Source of the DNA: G958296245 sp965262055
GTDB taxonomy: Bacteria > Chloroflexota > Dehalococcoidia > Lucifugimonadales > G958296245
DNA: 64,000 nucleotides
Direction of reading: 5' to 3'
Assembly: GCA_965262055.1 (NCBI GenBank)
Contig: CBDHEI010000002.1
Span: forward strand, 2,790,001-2,854,000
The translations under genes were made by a program, and so were the position numbers. Positions 43,955 to 52,875 of the stretch are shown piece by piece. The notes beneath the pieces are model-generated. The model searched no databases. It had not been told where the DNA came from and saw nothing but the letters and a program-made list of their open reading frames with translations. Within the stretch, counting starts at the first letter, position 1, and each line of letters begins with the position of its first letter.

Positions 43955-45241
43955 TTATATAACGGCGTGCTCGTTCACCTCGCGCTGGTAGCCGTTGACC
44001 GTGTCGCCCGCCACGTCCTCAAAGTGCGTCGGCTGCCCGGAGTGCCCCGACTCGAGAAAGGCGTAGCATAGCGCTACCGCGTCCAGTCCCACCTGGCCGG
44101 CCATCTCCGGCTGGCGGCCGTGCTCTATCGAGTCCGCCAGCTCCTTCAACCCCATCGCGATGAACTTGCGGTCGATGTCTGGGCCGCGGTACTCGTAGGA
44201 AGCGATCCGCCGCCTGCCTTCGAAGAACGCCGCCGTCAGGTCGTCGACCTCGAAGTCTGGCACGAGCGCAAGCGCCTCCTTGTCGGACATGGGCTCCGTC
44301 TCCCCCATCCGCGTAACTTGCGTCGGCCGCCCGGAGCGGCTGCCCGGAAGCTGGATCGACCCTTCGCCGCAGTAGATGACGTCCGTGCCGAGGAGCTGTC
44401 CCGGCGCCGCGATCGACTTGCCGTAGTAGCCTATGGCGCCCGACCTGAACCGCACCAGCCCCAGTGACATGTCCTCGGACGTGCACTCCAGTGTCTCGGC
44501 GAGCTCCACCTCCTCCTTGACGCGGTGGGCGTAATAGGCCGCCAGCCCCCACGACTCCGGCTCGGCGGCGTGGTGCTGTGCCGTCTGCCGCACAGGCTCC
44601 CAAAGCCGCGTCTCCGCGAAGACGCTCTCGATCTCGCCCAGGAAGTACAGGAACAGGTCGGTGTCGTGGACGCCGTAGTCCAGCAAGAAGCCGCCCCTGT
44701 TCTTGATGTGCCTCCACGCCGTGCCGTGCGGCAGCGAACGCGTCCCGCCCAGCGACGCCACGTGCATCAGCCGCGGCGCGCCCAGCGCGCCTGAGTCCAG
44801 TATCGCCTTCACCAGCCGGTTCACCGGGTCGCGCCGGTGGTTCTCCTCCACCAGCAGCACCTTGCCCGCTCTCTCGGCGGCCTCCATCATGCGAAGGCAG
44901 GCCCGCACCGTTACGCCCATTGGCTTCTCCACCGCCACGTTGACCCCGGCCTCGAAGGCCATGAACGCTAGTCGGTGATGGAGCCCTACGTCCGTGACGA
45001 TGTCCACCGCGTCCAGGTCCTTCTCCGAGTCGAGCAGATCCTGGAAGTCGGTGTAGACCGTCGGACGCCTGCCGAGCCCCTTCTCCGCCTCGTTGGCGAC
45101 GTGCTCCGCCGCCGACCGGTTCAGGTCGCATACGGCCACCACGTCGAAGCTGTCGGCCCTCCGCTGAAGCTCCACCTCCCCGTACAGGTGACGAAGCCCC
45201 ATGCCGCCGCATCCTACCTGCGCTATTCTGAGGTCTGCCAT
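43955..45241 (-). CDS. Gfo/Idh/MocA-family oxidoreductase
   Basis: The product has 428 residues. The N-terminus RIAQVGCGGMGLRHLYG is the NAD(P)-binding GxGxxG-type motif, and VNVAVEKPMGVTVR carries the EKP lysine. It is longer than usual, with an extended central sheet. AGGAG precedes the ATG. It is the last gene of a minus-strand run with an enolase-family enzyme and two more Gfo/Idh genes. Confidence 0.87.
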   Translation of the reverse strand: MADLRIAQVGCGGMGLRHLYGEVELQRRADSFDVVAVCDLNRSAAEHVANEAEKGLGRRPTVYTDFQDLLDSEKDLDAVDIVTDVGLHHRLAFMAFEAGVNVAVEKPMGVTVRACLRMMEAAERAGKVLLVEENHRRDPVNRLVKAILDSGALGAPRLMHVASLGGTRSLPHGTAWRHIKNRGGFLLDYGVHDTDLFLYFLGEIESVFAETRLWEPVRQTAQHHAAEPESWGLAAYYAHRVKEEVELAETLECTSEDMSLGLVRFRSGAIGYYGKSIAAPGQLLGTDVIYCGEGSIQLPGSRSGRPTQVTRMGETEPMSDKEALALVPDFEVDDLTAAFFEGRRRIASYEYRGPDIDRKFIAMGLKELADSIEHGRQPEMAGQVGLDAVALCYAFLESGHSGQPTHFEDVAGDTVNGYQREVNEHAVI

Positions 45242-45253
45242 TCGGGCTGTCTC

Positions 45254-46366
45254 CTACCTGAATCCCACCGAACCGTCGTTTCGCGTCAGCGTGCCCACCG
45301 GGCCCGGAGAGTAGACATACGACCTCGCCTTCTCCTCGTCGAGCTCCACGCCGATGCCGGGCGTATCAGGCACGGCGATATACCCGTCCTTCACCTCCAT
45401 CGGCTCCACCACGACGTCGTCCTTGGGGTCGGGCCTGTACTCCAGCACCAGGAAGTTCGGGATAGCCGCTGCAAGCTGCACGTGCCCAGCCGTCAGAACC
45501 GGCCCTCGCGCGTTGTGCGGGGAGACCGTAGCGTGGTATGCCTCGGCCATGCCTGCGATCTTCTTGCACTGGCTGAGTCCGCCTTGTAGTCCCACGTCCA
45601 GCTTCAGGTCTCGCGCGGCCCCGCTGCTCAGCACCTCCTTGAACTCGTACATACTGTGGAGCCGTTCCCCCGTAGACACGGGCACGTTGACCCGCGCCGC
45701 CACCTCCGCCATCGACTGTATGCTGTCCGGCGGTACAGGGTCCTCCAAGAACAGGATGTCGAACTGCTCCAGCCGTCGCGCCACCGCAATGGCCTCCGAA
45801 GGTCCCAGCTTGCGGTGCACCTCGACAGCCACGTCGACGTCGGGTCCCACCGCCTCCCGCACTGCGCCGACATGCTCCGTGACCTCTTTGGTGAGCCGCG
45901 ACATCGTCCAGTTGGCGTACTCTGGCGGGAACGGGTCTATCTTGACTGCCGTGTGGCCGGCCCTCACTGCTTCGGTCGAGTCGCGCACTGCCTCGTCCCG
46001 GTACCCGGACATGCACAGCGCGCACATCCTGATCTTCTCGCGGTGCTTGCCGCCCATCAGCGCGTACGCCGGGGCTCCGTAGTGCTTGCCCGCTATGTCC
46101 CATAGCGCGATGTCCACGGCGCTGATGGCCGCGCATATCGCCGGGCTCCTGAAGTAGCCGTTCCGGTACAGGTACAGTGCGTGATGGTCGATGGCCAGCG
46201 GGTCTTTGCCCACCCAGTAGGAGGCGAACCTCTTCACCACCTCCGCCGTGGCCGGAAGCTGAGACCAGAAGGTCGCCTCGCCCACGCCGCTGATGCCCGT
46301 GTCCGTCTCCACCTTCACCAGCACCCAGTCCTGGGCAATGATCGGCTCTACGCTCTCGATTCTCAT
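45254..46366 (-). CDS. Mandelate racemase/muconate lactonizing enzyme family protein
   Basis: The product has 370 residues. The capping domain starts MRIESVEPIIAQDWV. In the barrel, VKIDPF supplies a candidate base, DVAVEVHRKLG and FLEDPVPPDS the first two metal acids, and LKLDVGLQGGLSQCKKIA a later strand. SPHNARGPV has a histidine as in the mannonate or gluconate dehydratase-like groups. Such enzymes dehydrate or racemise acid sugars. GGAGG precedes the ATG. Neighbours on both sides are Gfo/Idh dehydrogenases. Confidence 0.87.
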   Translation of the reverse strand: MRIESVEPIIAQDWVLVKVETDTGISGVGEATFWSQLPATAEVVKRFASYWVGKDPLAIDHHALYLYRNGYFRSPAICAAISAVDIALWDIAGKHYGAPAYALMGGKHREKIRMCALCMSGYRDEAVRDSTEAVRAGHTAVKIDPFPPEYANWTMSRLTKEVTEHVGAVREAVGPDVDVAVEVHRKLGPSEAIAVARRLEQFDILFLEDPVPPDSIQSMAEVAARVNVPVSTGERLHSMYEFKEVLSSGAARDLKLDVGLQGGLSQCKKIAGMAEAYHATVSPHNARGPVLTAGHVQLAAAIPNFLVLEYRPDPKDDVVVEPMEVKDGYIAVPDTPGIGVELDEEKARSYVYSPGPVGTLTRNDGSVGFR

Positions 46367-46394
46367 CGGACCTCCAATTTCCGCTCTGGTAGCC

Positions 46395-47486
46395 CTACGG
46401 CCCTCTCATGAACGGGCGCTCCCGTATGTCGTACCTGCCTGGCTCCATGACAGGTAGATGCCCCGACTCCACCAGTTCGTCCAACGGGTGCTCAGACGGC
46501 GCCAGCGGCAGCTCAACCCGCCGGTGGTGCAGGGCGGACTCGTACACAGCCATGCACATCTCCAGCGCCTTGTAGCCGTGCGTCGCCTCTCCCCGGTGTG
46601 TGTCCGTCTTGCCCTCGATCCAGTCGGCCAGCTCCACGGCCTGCGCCGCGCAGCCCTCCTTGTACTCGTTCCATTCCGGCCCCTGCTTGGAGAAGACCCC
46701 GTCGGGCGCGTGCTCCGCCCAACCGCCCGTGCCTGTGTTGAGCAGCCTCAGGCGCTCCGGCGTCAGGTCAATCGTCCCGTCTGTGCCATAGAACATTCCG
46801 CCCTGGTAGTAGTGCGGGTCCAGCCCGCTCAGCACCAGACCGATGGCCCCGCCCTTGAAGCCCACTGTGCACACGGCCCTGTCTTCGACGCGCAGGTCGC
46901 GCTCGTACCTGTCCGTCGTCCTCTCAACGCTGCCCATCACCCACTCGCAATCGTCGTCCAGGATGTACCGGAACATGTCCATGAAGTGGCTAGCCCAGTT
47001 CAGCAGCCCATCGTTTGAGTAGCACCTGGCCAGCTGCACCTCGCCGATCGCGCCTTCCGCTATCATCTGCCTAGCGAGGTTGTAGGCAGGTAGGAACCGC
47101 CGCTGGTGGCCGATGACCAGCTTCGCGCCATGCTCCCCGCACACGTCCATCATCTTCCTTGCCTCGGCGAGACTTCCGGCCATCGGCTTCTCGCAGATGA
47201 TGCCCGCCACGCCACGCCTCGCCGCCTCAATGGTCCACGGCGCGTGCCCCCGGTGCCAGACCGACACCGACACCACGTCCAAGCCCTCCGCGTCCAGCAT
47301 CTCCGCCGCGTCGGAATAGTGCCGCCCCGTGTACGAGGCGTGCGCGCTGAAGTTCTCGTCCATCTCCGCCAGCGCCTCGGCGCGCGGGTCGGCGATGGCC
47401 GCGAGCTCGTAGCGTCCAGAGTCCAGGTATCCCCGCGCGTGACGGCGGCCTATGCCGCCGCACCCGATGATTCCAGCCTTCAGCAT
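46395..47486 (-). CDS. Gfo/Idh/MocA-family oxidoreductase
   Basis: The product has 363 residues. KAGIIGCGGIGRRHARGY is the dinucleotide-binding motif, VAGIICEKPMAGSLAEA the EKP segment, and HQRRFLPAYNLARQMI lies in the catalytic region. GGAGG precedes the ATG. It is part of the dehydratase-dehydrogenase cluster and likely acts on a related sugar or polyol; substrate unknown. Confidence 0.87.
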   Translation of the reverse strand: MLKAGIIGCGGIGRRHARGYLDSGRYELAAIADPRAEALAEMDENFSAHASYTGRHYSDAAEMLDAEGLDVVSVSVWHRGHAPWTIEAARRGVAGIICEKPMAGSLAEARKMMDVCGEHGAKLVIGHQRRFLPAYNLARQMIAEGAIGEVQLARCYSNDGLLNWASHFMDMFRYILDDDCEWVMGSVERTTDRYERDLRVEDRAVCTVGFKGGAIGLVLSGLDPHYYQGGMFYGTDGTIDLTPERLRLLNTGTGGWAEHAPDGVFSKQGPEWNEYKEGCAAQAVELADWIEGKTDTHRGEATHGYKALEMCMAVYESALHHRRVELPLAPSEHPLDELVESGHLPVMEPGRYDIRERPFMRGP

Positions 47487-47503
47487 CTCTACAGCCTCCG
47501 CAG

Positions 47504-48508
47504 CTAGCCCTTCAGCCTGCCCGTCGCCCGCAGCAGGGTCTCCTGTACCAGCAGCTCGTGGCCGAGGGAGCGGTCCGGCTCCTTCTCGCCCCTGATGTCC
47601 CGGATGAAGGCGGCCAGGCTCGCCACGTACCGCGGCCTGTCCTCGAGTGCCATGGTCGTTATGCCCTCCGGGTACCCGCCCTTCGCTTCCGGCAGGCAGA
47701 GCCGCAGCGTTTCGGCGGGCTCGAAAGGCTCCATGATCGCCCAGCCGGCCGTCCCGTACACCTCGAACCGCCGCGCCCGCGGCGGCGTCTCCATGGCCGC
47801 GATGTCGACGATCGCCATGGCCCTGTCGTACTCGAACACCCCCAACGTGTTATCGGCGAACCCGGGCGCCATCTCGTCGTCGTGCCTCAGGAACGACGTG
47901 ACCGTATGCGGTCTCCCAAGCAGCCAGACGATCTGGTCGAGCACGTGCCCCCCGAGGTCGTAGAAAATCCCGCCCCTCTGCTCGCCGATCCGCACGCGCG
48001 CCTTCTCGTCCGCTAACGTCGCCATCCGCGCGCGCACCGAAAAGACGTGCCCCAGGAAGCCTGAGCGGGCCCACGCCGCGATCCGCTCGAAGCCGTCGTG
48101 GCACCTGAACATGTACCCGAGCTGTATCAGCAGTCCCTTCTCGCGCGCCTTCGCAACGACGCGTTCGAACTGCGCATAGTCATCCCCCGCCGGCTTGTCG
48201 TAGAAGACGTGCTTGCCCGCGTCCACGATTTCCTCGGTCTGGTCTAGGCTCTCGTTGTTCATGCCCTCCGACGAGACCGCAGCGATTGTCGGGTCCTCCA
48301 GTATCTCTCCCTTGTCGTCTATCCACCGCACCTGAGACCATGGATGCTCCCCCGACGCCTCCAACTCCCGTCGCCGCGCCGCGTCGGGCTCGTAAACGCC
48401 CACCAGCTCGACATCCGGATTGGCCAGCATCACTGCCAGGACCCCCGGCGCGTGTGCGTGCTTGGTCCCGTACTGCGCCATCCTCACACGCTGCTGCCCG
48501 TCCGTCAT
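47504..48508 (-). CDS. Gfo/Idh/MocA-family oxidoreductase
   Basis: The product has 334 residues. The N-terminus is less canonical (RVRMAQYGTKHAHAPGVL), then VELVGVYEPDAARR, AGKHVFYDKPAGDDYAQF with the EKP-type lysine as DKP, and a C-terminal sheet. First gene of the minus-strand sugar-acid cluster; GAGGGAGGA precedes the ATG. Substrate unknown. Confidence 0.82.
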   Translation of the reverse strand: MTDGQQRVRMAQYGTKHAHAPGVLAVMLANPDVELVGVYEPDAARRRELEASGEHPWSQVRWIDDKGEILEDPTIAAVSSEGMNNESLDQTEEIVDAGKHVFYDKPAGDDYAQFERVVAKAREKGLLIQLGYMFRCHDGFERIAAWARSGFLGHVFSVRARMATLADEKARVRIGEQRGGIFYDLGGHVLDQIVWLLGRPHTVTSFLRHDDEMAPGFADNTLGVFEYDRAMAIVDIAAMETPPRARRFEVYGTAGWAIMEPFEPAETLRLCLPEAKGGYPEGITTMALEDRPRYVASLAAFIRDIRGEKEPDRSLGHELLVQETLLRATGRLKG

Positions 48509-48626
48509 CTGCGTCCTCCCTCAGGCCTGCAGGCCAACTCAGATTGCCTGCCGCATTCTACCACCCCTGACCCGTTCAAAAAGGCTGTGCGGCAGGGCGG
48601 GGTAGGGACCCGCTGGTCCCGGCATG

Positions 48627-50654
48627 TCACCACAGCAGCCACCGCCGCCTGAGCAGCTTGCGCCCCAGGAACTCCTCGACTTCGTTGCGCTTTAGCCCGA
48701 TCTGGCTGGCCACCGACGCCGTGTCGTCCAGTATCCAATCTGGAATCTCGTTGCGTATGCGGGACGCACCCATCTGCCCCGTACCGACGATGGCCATGTT
48801 GCCCGACACCGTCCAAGCGCCCTCTGGAGGCTTGCGGTCCTTCGTGTACCTGTCGCGGCTCAGGAGGTTCTCGAGAACCTGGCGCGGCCTGTCCCATGCG
48901 CGCTGCTGGTACTCCTCCAGCGTCATCGGACTGCACCAGCCGGGCATCCCCACCCCATCCGGCAGGTGCTCGCGAAAAACGTCGCAAAGCACCGTCGACG
49001 ACAGCTCCAGCACGTCGGTGTCGGCGAGCGACTCGCGGCCCGACTGCCTGAGCGCGTCTACCCGTGTAGTCATCCGCCGCAGGTATTCACGATAAAGTCC
49101 TGTGGTCATCCGGTCCCGTATCCGTGCGATTGAGCGCTGGAGCCTATTGCGGACGGCAGTCTGGTCTCCCGGCAGCGAAGTGCGCGTGTAGATCATCAGG
49201 CACCGCTTCACGATCTCGTCCTTGAAGTTGCGCGCCTCCGCGTTCATAGACAGGGCGAAGCACGGGTACTCCTCCGCCTGGATGTAGTCCTGCTTGATGA
49301 CCTCCTCCGCGTGCCGGTTGAACCTGTCCCGCGCTACGTCGTCGAACACCACAGGCAGGCGCTTGAAGCTCTCCCGCAACCCTCGTAGGTTGGAGCGGGT
49401 GAACTTGTCAGTCTCTACTATCCGGGGGTACGAGAACATCGAGTGCATCAACGTCTCGATCAGGCTCGTCTTCCCGCAGTTGCTCGACCCGTACAGCACC
49501 GCGAACATCGGCTGCTCGAAGCTGAAGCTCCCCGAGCGCAGGGCGGAGTTGCGCACGTCGCAGAGCAGGGGCGAGAAGTAGAACCAGCTCATGAAAGTGA
49601 AGTAGTCCCGTTGCAGCCGGGGCACGTCGCCCTTGAACCCGTTCTCATAGTTCCCGAAGAACTCTATCCAGCGCGCAGCGTCGTCCCGTACCTCCTCCGG
49701 CTTCGCCTCCAGGCGCATCACCTCGCCCGACAGCACGAACTCCCGCCCGTCGTAAGACAGGTACACGTTGGGCTGCTCGTCCTCTCCGGCCCTGGACCGC
49801 GATATCGTGATCGACTCCTTCACTATCTTGGGAGTAATGGAGACGTGGCCGTTCCTGTCTGGCCGGACCTCGGCCAACGCCCGCCGCAGGGGGCCTGCCA
49901 CCTTCACGACCGTCTCCAGCATCCTGGGCAGCGAGACCTCGGCCTCCTCCTCACCCTCGGCGGGAACGTAAATCCGCACGTCCTCCTGCTTCTCCTCTAC
50001 CTCTCTGAGCGTAGCTATCTCCTCGACGGGGATCTGCTCCGCCGGTATAGGCTTGCTTCGCGGCGTCAGCCTGCTCGCCGCCGTGCTGCGCACGGCCTCG
50101 TACTGCGCCGTGTAGTGCTTCCACGCCGTCTCGTCGTTGTCGAACATGATCAGCGTCTCTGCCTGCCGCCCGGAGAACGCCGTCTCCGACAGGTTCGCCG
50201 AGCCCACTATCACCCGGCGCAGCCTGTCACGCTCCAGCAGGTATATCTTCGCGTGGGCGATCTTGTCCTTCACGACGAAGAAACGGGCCCTCTCGCCCGC
50301 AACCAGGTCGAACAGCGCCTGCCGACGGTCGTCGGAAGTCTTGACCGCCACGAACGCCTTGCTGAGGTTCGCCGCCACTACGCCTTGGAAGGCCAGCACG
50401 TCGCTGAGGTCCGGCCTCAGGATCCCCGAGTGTCCGAAGATGCACTCGAAGTTGTCGTACTCGTGGTCCCGCAGCAGGCCGACGATCATCCGCATGCTCG
50501 CCGTGTACGTAAGCGCCCGCATCGACGTGAACCCCGCAAACATGCTCATGTCGAACGGCTCCACCCGCTGGCTGCTGGCCCGTACGACCGACAACCCCGC
50601 GTCGCGCGTCAACGAGTCCGGGTCATCGAAGCCAAACCTACGCTGCTGCGTCAC
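48627..50654 (-). CDS. PLD-like nuclease/P-loop ATPase fusion
   Basis: The product has 675 residues. The N-terminal part has a half HKD site, HAKIYLLER then VIVGSANLSETAF (about residues 136-160), with glutamate at the usual aspartate place. Single-HKD enzymes such as Nuc and BfiI dimerise to form one active site. The C-terminal part has a P-loop YGSSNCGKTS near residue 385, PVVFDDVARDRF near 433 and CFALSMNAE near 465, as in SF3-like or AAA+ ATPases. GTG start overlaps the GT39 stop (GTGA). No close family is recognised; a defence or DNA-processing role is inference. Confidence 0.7.
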   Translation of the reverse strand: MTQQRRFGFDDPDSLTRDAGLSVVRASSQRVEPFDMSMFAGFTSMRALTYTASMRMIVGLLRDHEYDNFECIFGHSGILRPDLSDVLAFQGVVAANLSKAFVAVKTSDDRRQALFDLVAGERARFFVVKDKIAHAKIYLLERDRLRRVIVGSANLSETAFSGRQAETLIMFDNDETAWKHYTAQYEAVRSTAASRLTPRSKPIPAEQIPVEEIATLREVEEKQEDVRIYVPAEGEEEAEVSLPRMLETVVKVAGPLRRALAEVRPDRNGHVSITPKIVKESITISRSRAGEDEQPNVYLSYDGREFVLSGEVMRLEAKPEEVRDDAARWIEFFGNYENGFKGDVPRLQRDYFTFMSWFYFSPLLCDVRNSALRSGSFSFEQPMFAVLYGSSNCGKTSLIETLMHSMFSYPRIVETDKFTRSNLRGLRESFKRLPVVFDDVARDRFNRHAEEVIKQDYIQAEEYPCFALSMNAEARNFKDEIVKRCLMIYTRTSLPGDQTAVRNRLQRSIARIRDRMTTGLYREYLRRMTTRVDALRQSGRESLADTDVLELSSTVLCDVFREHLPDGVGMPGWCSPMTLEEYQQRAWDRPRQVLENLLSRDRYTKDRKPPEGAWTVSGNMAIVGTGQMGASRIRNEIPDWILDDTASVASQIGLKRNEVEEFLGRKLLRRRWLLW

Positions 50655-52255
50655 TCCCGCCCCTTGAGACCATAAAGCGTGTACCCCGACACCTCATCGA
50701 TGACTGCATATTCGGTGTCCAAAAAGTCGAAGAAGGGCTGGAAGGCGTCTGGGTCGTGTAGGTATCTTCTGTTACTGGGTCGCCAGCCTTCTCGTTCCTC
50801 CCGGCCTAAGGGCGCCAACAGGCCATGCCCTGTATCGATGATCATCGCTGGCCTGCTGTCGATGACGTCGGACATGAACTCGCTTCGCTTCGTATCGTTC
50901 GTGTAGCTAGGCTTGACCAAAGGGTTCTGGTAGAAGAACCGAGTGGGCGCGGCACGACCCGAAAGCGAATATATCTGCGTCTCTGCTCCCCATACAAGGA
51001 TTAGGTAATCAGGGTCTGTCTCCTGCCGGACGCGCTTGGCAACGAGATCATGCCTGCTCGACGCGGCTATGCGGTCGAGGTCACCGTACTTGTCTGGCAG
51101 TCGGGCTAAGTGGCCGTAAGGGACCTGATAGTACAGCAGCGCAGCCAGCGGCGCGGCCAGTAGTAAGACCGGAACGGCGAAGCGCCTCTCCTCCAAGAAC
51201 TTCACCAGAAACGCAAGAAGTACCGTGGCGACCGGGAAGATAGCGAGATAGTAGTGAGTATACTGGAAGCCCGACACGGTGATAAGTACCACTTCGATCG
51301 GCCCAAGAATCAAGGCGAGCGGCAGGAGATGTTCGAAGGTGCTGCAACGTGCCTTACCGGTAATCCAATAGTGAAGGCCGATACCCCAGCTGGCCGCGAG
51401 AGGCAGGGACAGCATCAGCATGTCCCTTCTCATATCGACCAGCACCTTCAGCCTGTCTTTCAGAGAAGAGTCCACATAGACGAAGTTGTACCTTATGAAG
51501 GCGTCCCATAGCCCACTCCACCCGCCGGCCAGTGCGAACACGATGGAAACGACTAGGAGCACCGACAGCCCGCCGACTATGGACCACGCGGTCCACCTGA
51601 GGCCGTGGTCTCTCTTGGAGAAGCCAATAAGTTCCTATAGCAGCCACACGCCAATGAGATTGGCCCTGAGGAGGAACGCTCCGGCGCCCAACATACCAAT
51701 TGCCACGGCCGGCCAGATGTCCTTGCCACTACCCCGATGCCCAATTCTCACAAACAGGAGCAGGGCTGAGAACTGGAATAGCAAGGCATAGTGCTCCGTG
51801 AGATTCCCTCCCTGAGCGAACTTCGGGAAGTGCATCAGGAAGATCGCGAGTGATATCACGGCGGCCGTGGTACCGAACGCCCCTTTCGTTGTCTTGAAGG
51901 CGAACCAACTGGAGCCAATCAGAAAGAGTGATGCCAGGACCCAGATTCCCTGAACTCCTCCAACAAACAGCCCGGCAGCATTCAGAAGATAGATCAGTGG
52001 TCCCTTGTGGTCCCAACGGTCGACATAGGGGATCTCTCCGTCCAATAAGCCCTGCGCGACGTATATGAAGACACTCGAATCTCTGCCGGGGGCCTTTACC
52101 ATAGAGTCGAGCGCGATGATGAGAAATGCCGCGATTGCAACTGCCCACCCAACGTGGAGCAGCAATTCAACCCTTGACGCGACGAATCTGTCTAAGAAGG
52201 CTCTGGTAGATGAAAGCACCGGAGCTAACGCAGGGTGCTTGTGCGGAGAGTGCAT
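50651..52255 (-). pseudogene. GT39-like membrane glycosyltransferase with in-frame TAG
   Basis: Two parts in the same frame form one 534-residue protein, interrupted only by TAG at 51635-51637 (GVWLL, stop, ELIGFSKRDHG). The N-terminal part has GRDSSVFIYVAQGLLDGEIPY and YVDRWDHKGPLIYLLNAAG, the acidic lumenal loop of ArnT/PMT-type enzymes, and many membrane helices. These enzymes use polyprenyl-linked sugars. The break may be a true nonsense mutation, readthrough or an error. It overlaps the PLD-ATPase start by 4 bases. Sequence around it is more A/T-rich than neighbours. Confidence 0.75.
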
Positions 52256-52342
52256 GGGAGCGGCGATGCTGAGTTCCCTGTCAGACCTGGACCGCGCGGG
52301 TCCGGCACTGGCTCGTGGCTCCGTGGTGTGTCAATGATGCGC

Positions 52343-52570
52343 TCAAGCCGTCATTCCGACCTTGCGCGCATGGGCAATGTCGTCGCTCGTTACCGGACGC
52401 GCTTGGTTTGCGGGCACCGTGGCAACGACTACCGTGCTGCCGTCCAGAGGCGTGAACTCCACAACATAGGCATCCCGCCCCGGATGGACGTGAACGATCG
52501 TACCCACGTCCCCGGCCTTGAGGTCCCCGACACCGGCCGTGAGCACAATGAGGTCGTGTTCCTTGAACAT
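52343..52570 (-). CDS. DUF4926-family small protein
   Basis: The product has 75 residues. FKEHDLIVLTAGVGD, LKAGDVGTIVHVHPGRDAYVVEF and ARPVTSDDI match the DUF4926 pattern, a small beta-barrel-like protein often next to toxin-like DUF6883 genes. GAGGG precedes the ATG. The function of the family is not known; no partner gene is intact nearby. Confidence 0.8.
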   Translation of the reverse strand: MFKEHDLIVLTAGVGDLKAGDVGTIVHVHPGRDAYVVEFTPLDGSTVVVATVPANQARPVTSDDIAHARKVGMTA

Positions 52571-52627
52571 CCCTCAGCCTCTAATCGGGTACATGGCGAC
52601 TGGAGGCCCCCGGACGCCACACCATCT

Positions 52628-52866
52628 TCATAATATACACACCCCCGCCTCCACCAGCATCTGCGCCAGCCGCCAGCACCGCGTCTCCCTGCACTTCGCC
52701 CTGGCTATCCCAGGTAGTCATTGCGCTGGTACGGAGGCCGGGCCTCGTACGCCTCCATCAGCCCACGCGCCCTCAGCGCCTCGCGCACGTAGTCCGGCAT
52801 CTGCTGCAGCAGTCTACTCAGCGGCGCCACGCCGGCTTGTGCTCCCGCGGTCTTCCTGGGGACGGC
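52628..52866 (-). pseudogene. Remnant of a YdeI/OmpD-associated-family protein
   Basis: The minus strand reads LLQQMPDYVREALRARGLMEAY then ARPPYQRNDYLG before a TAG; the family continues with GWIARAKR-type sequence. The other frame gives ARAKCRETRCWRLAQM right after, so a 4-base loss of TGGA at GGATAG explains the break. No start is found, so this is a C-terminal fragment lying just downstream of the NHL gene. The upper limit is approximate. Confidence 0.5.
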
Positions 52867-52875
52867 CGCCGTGCG

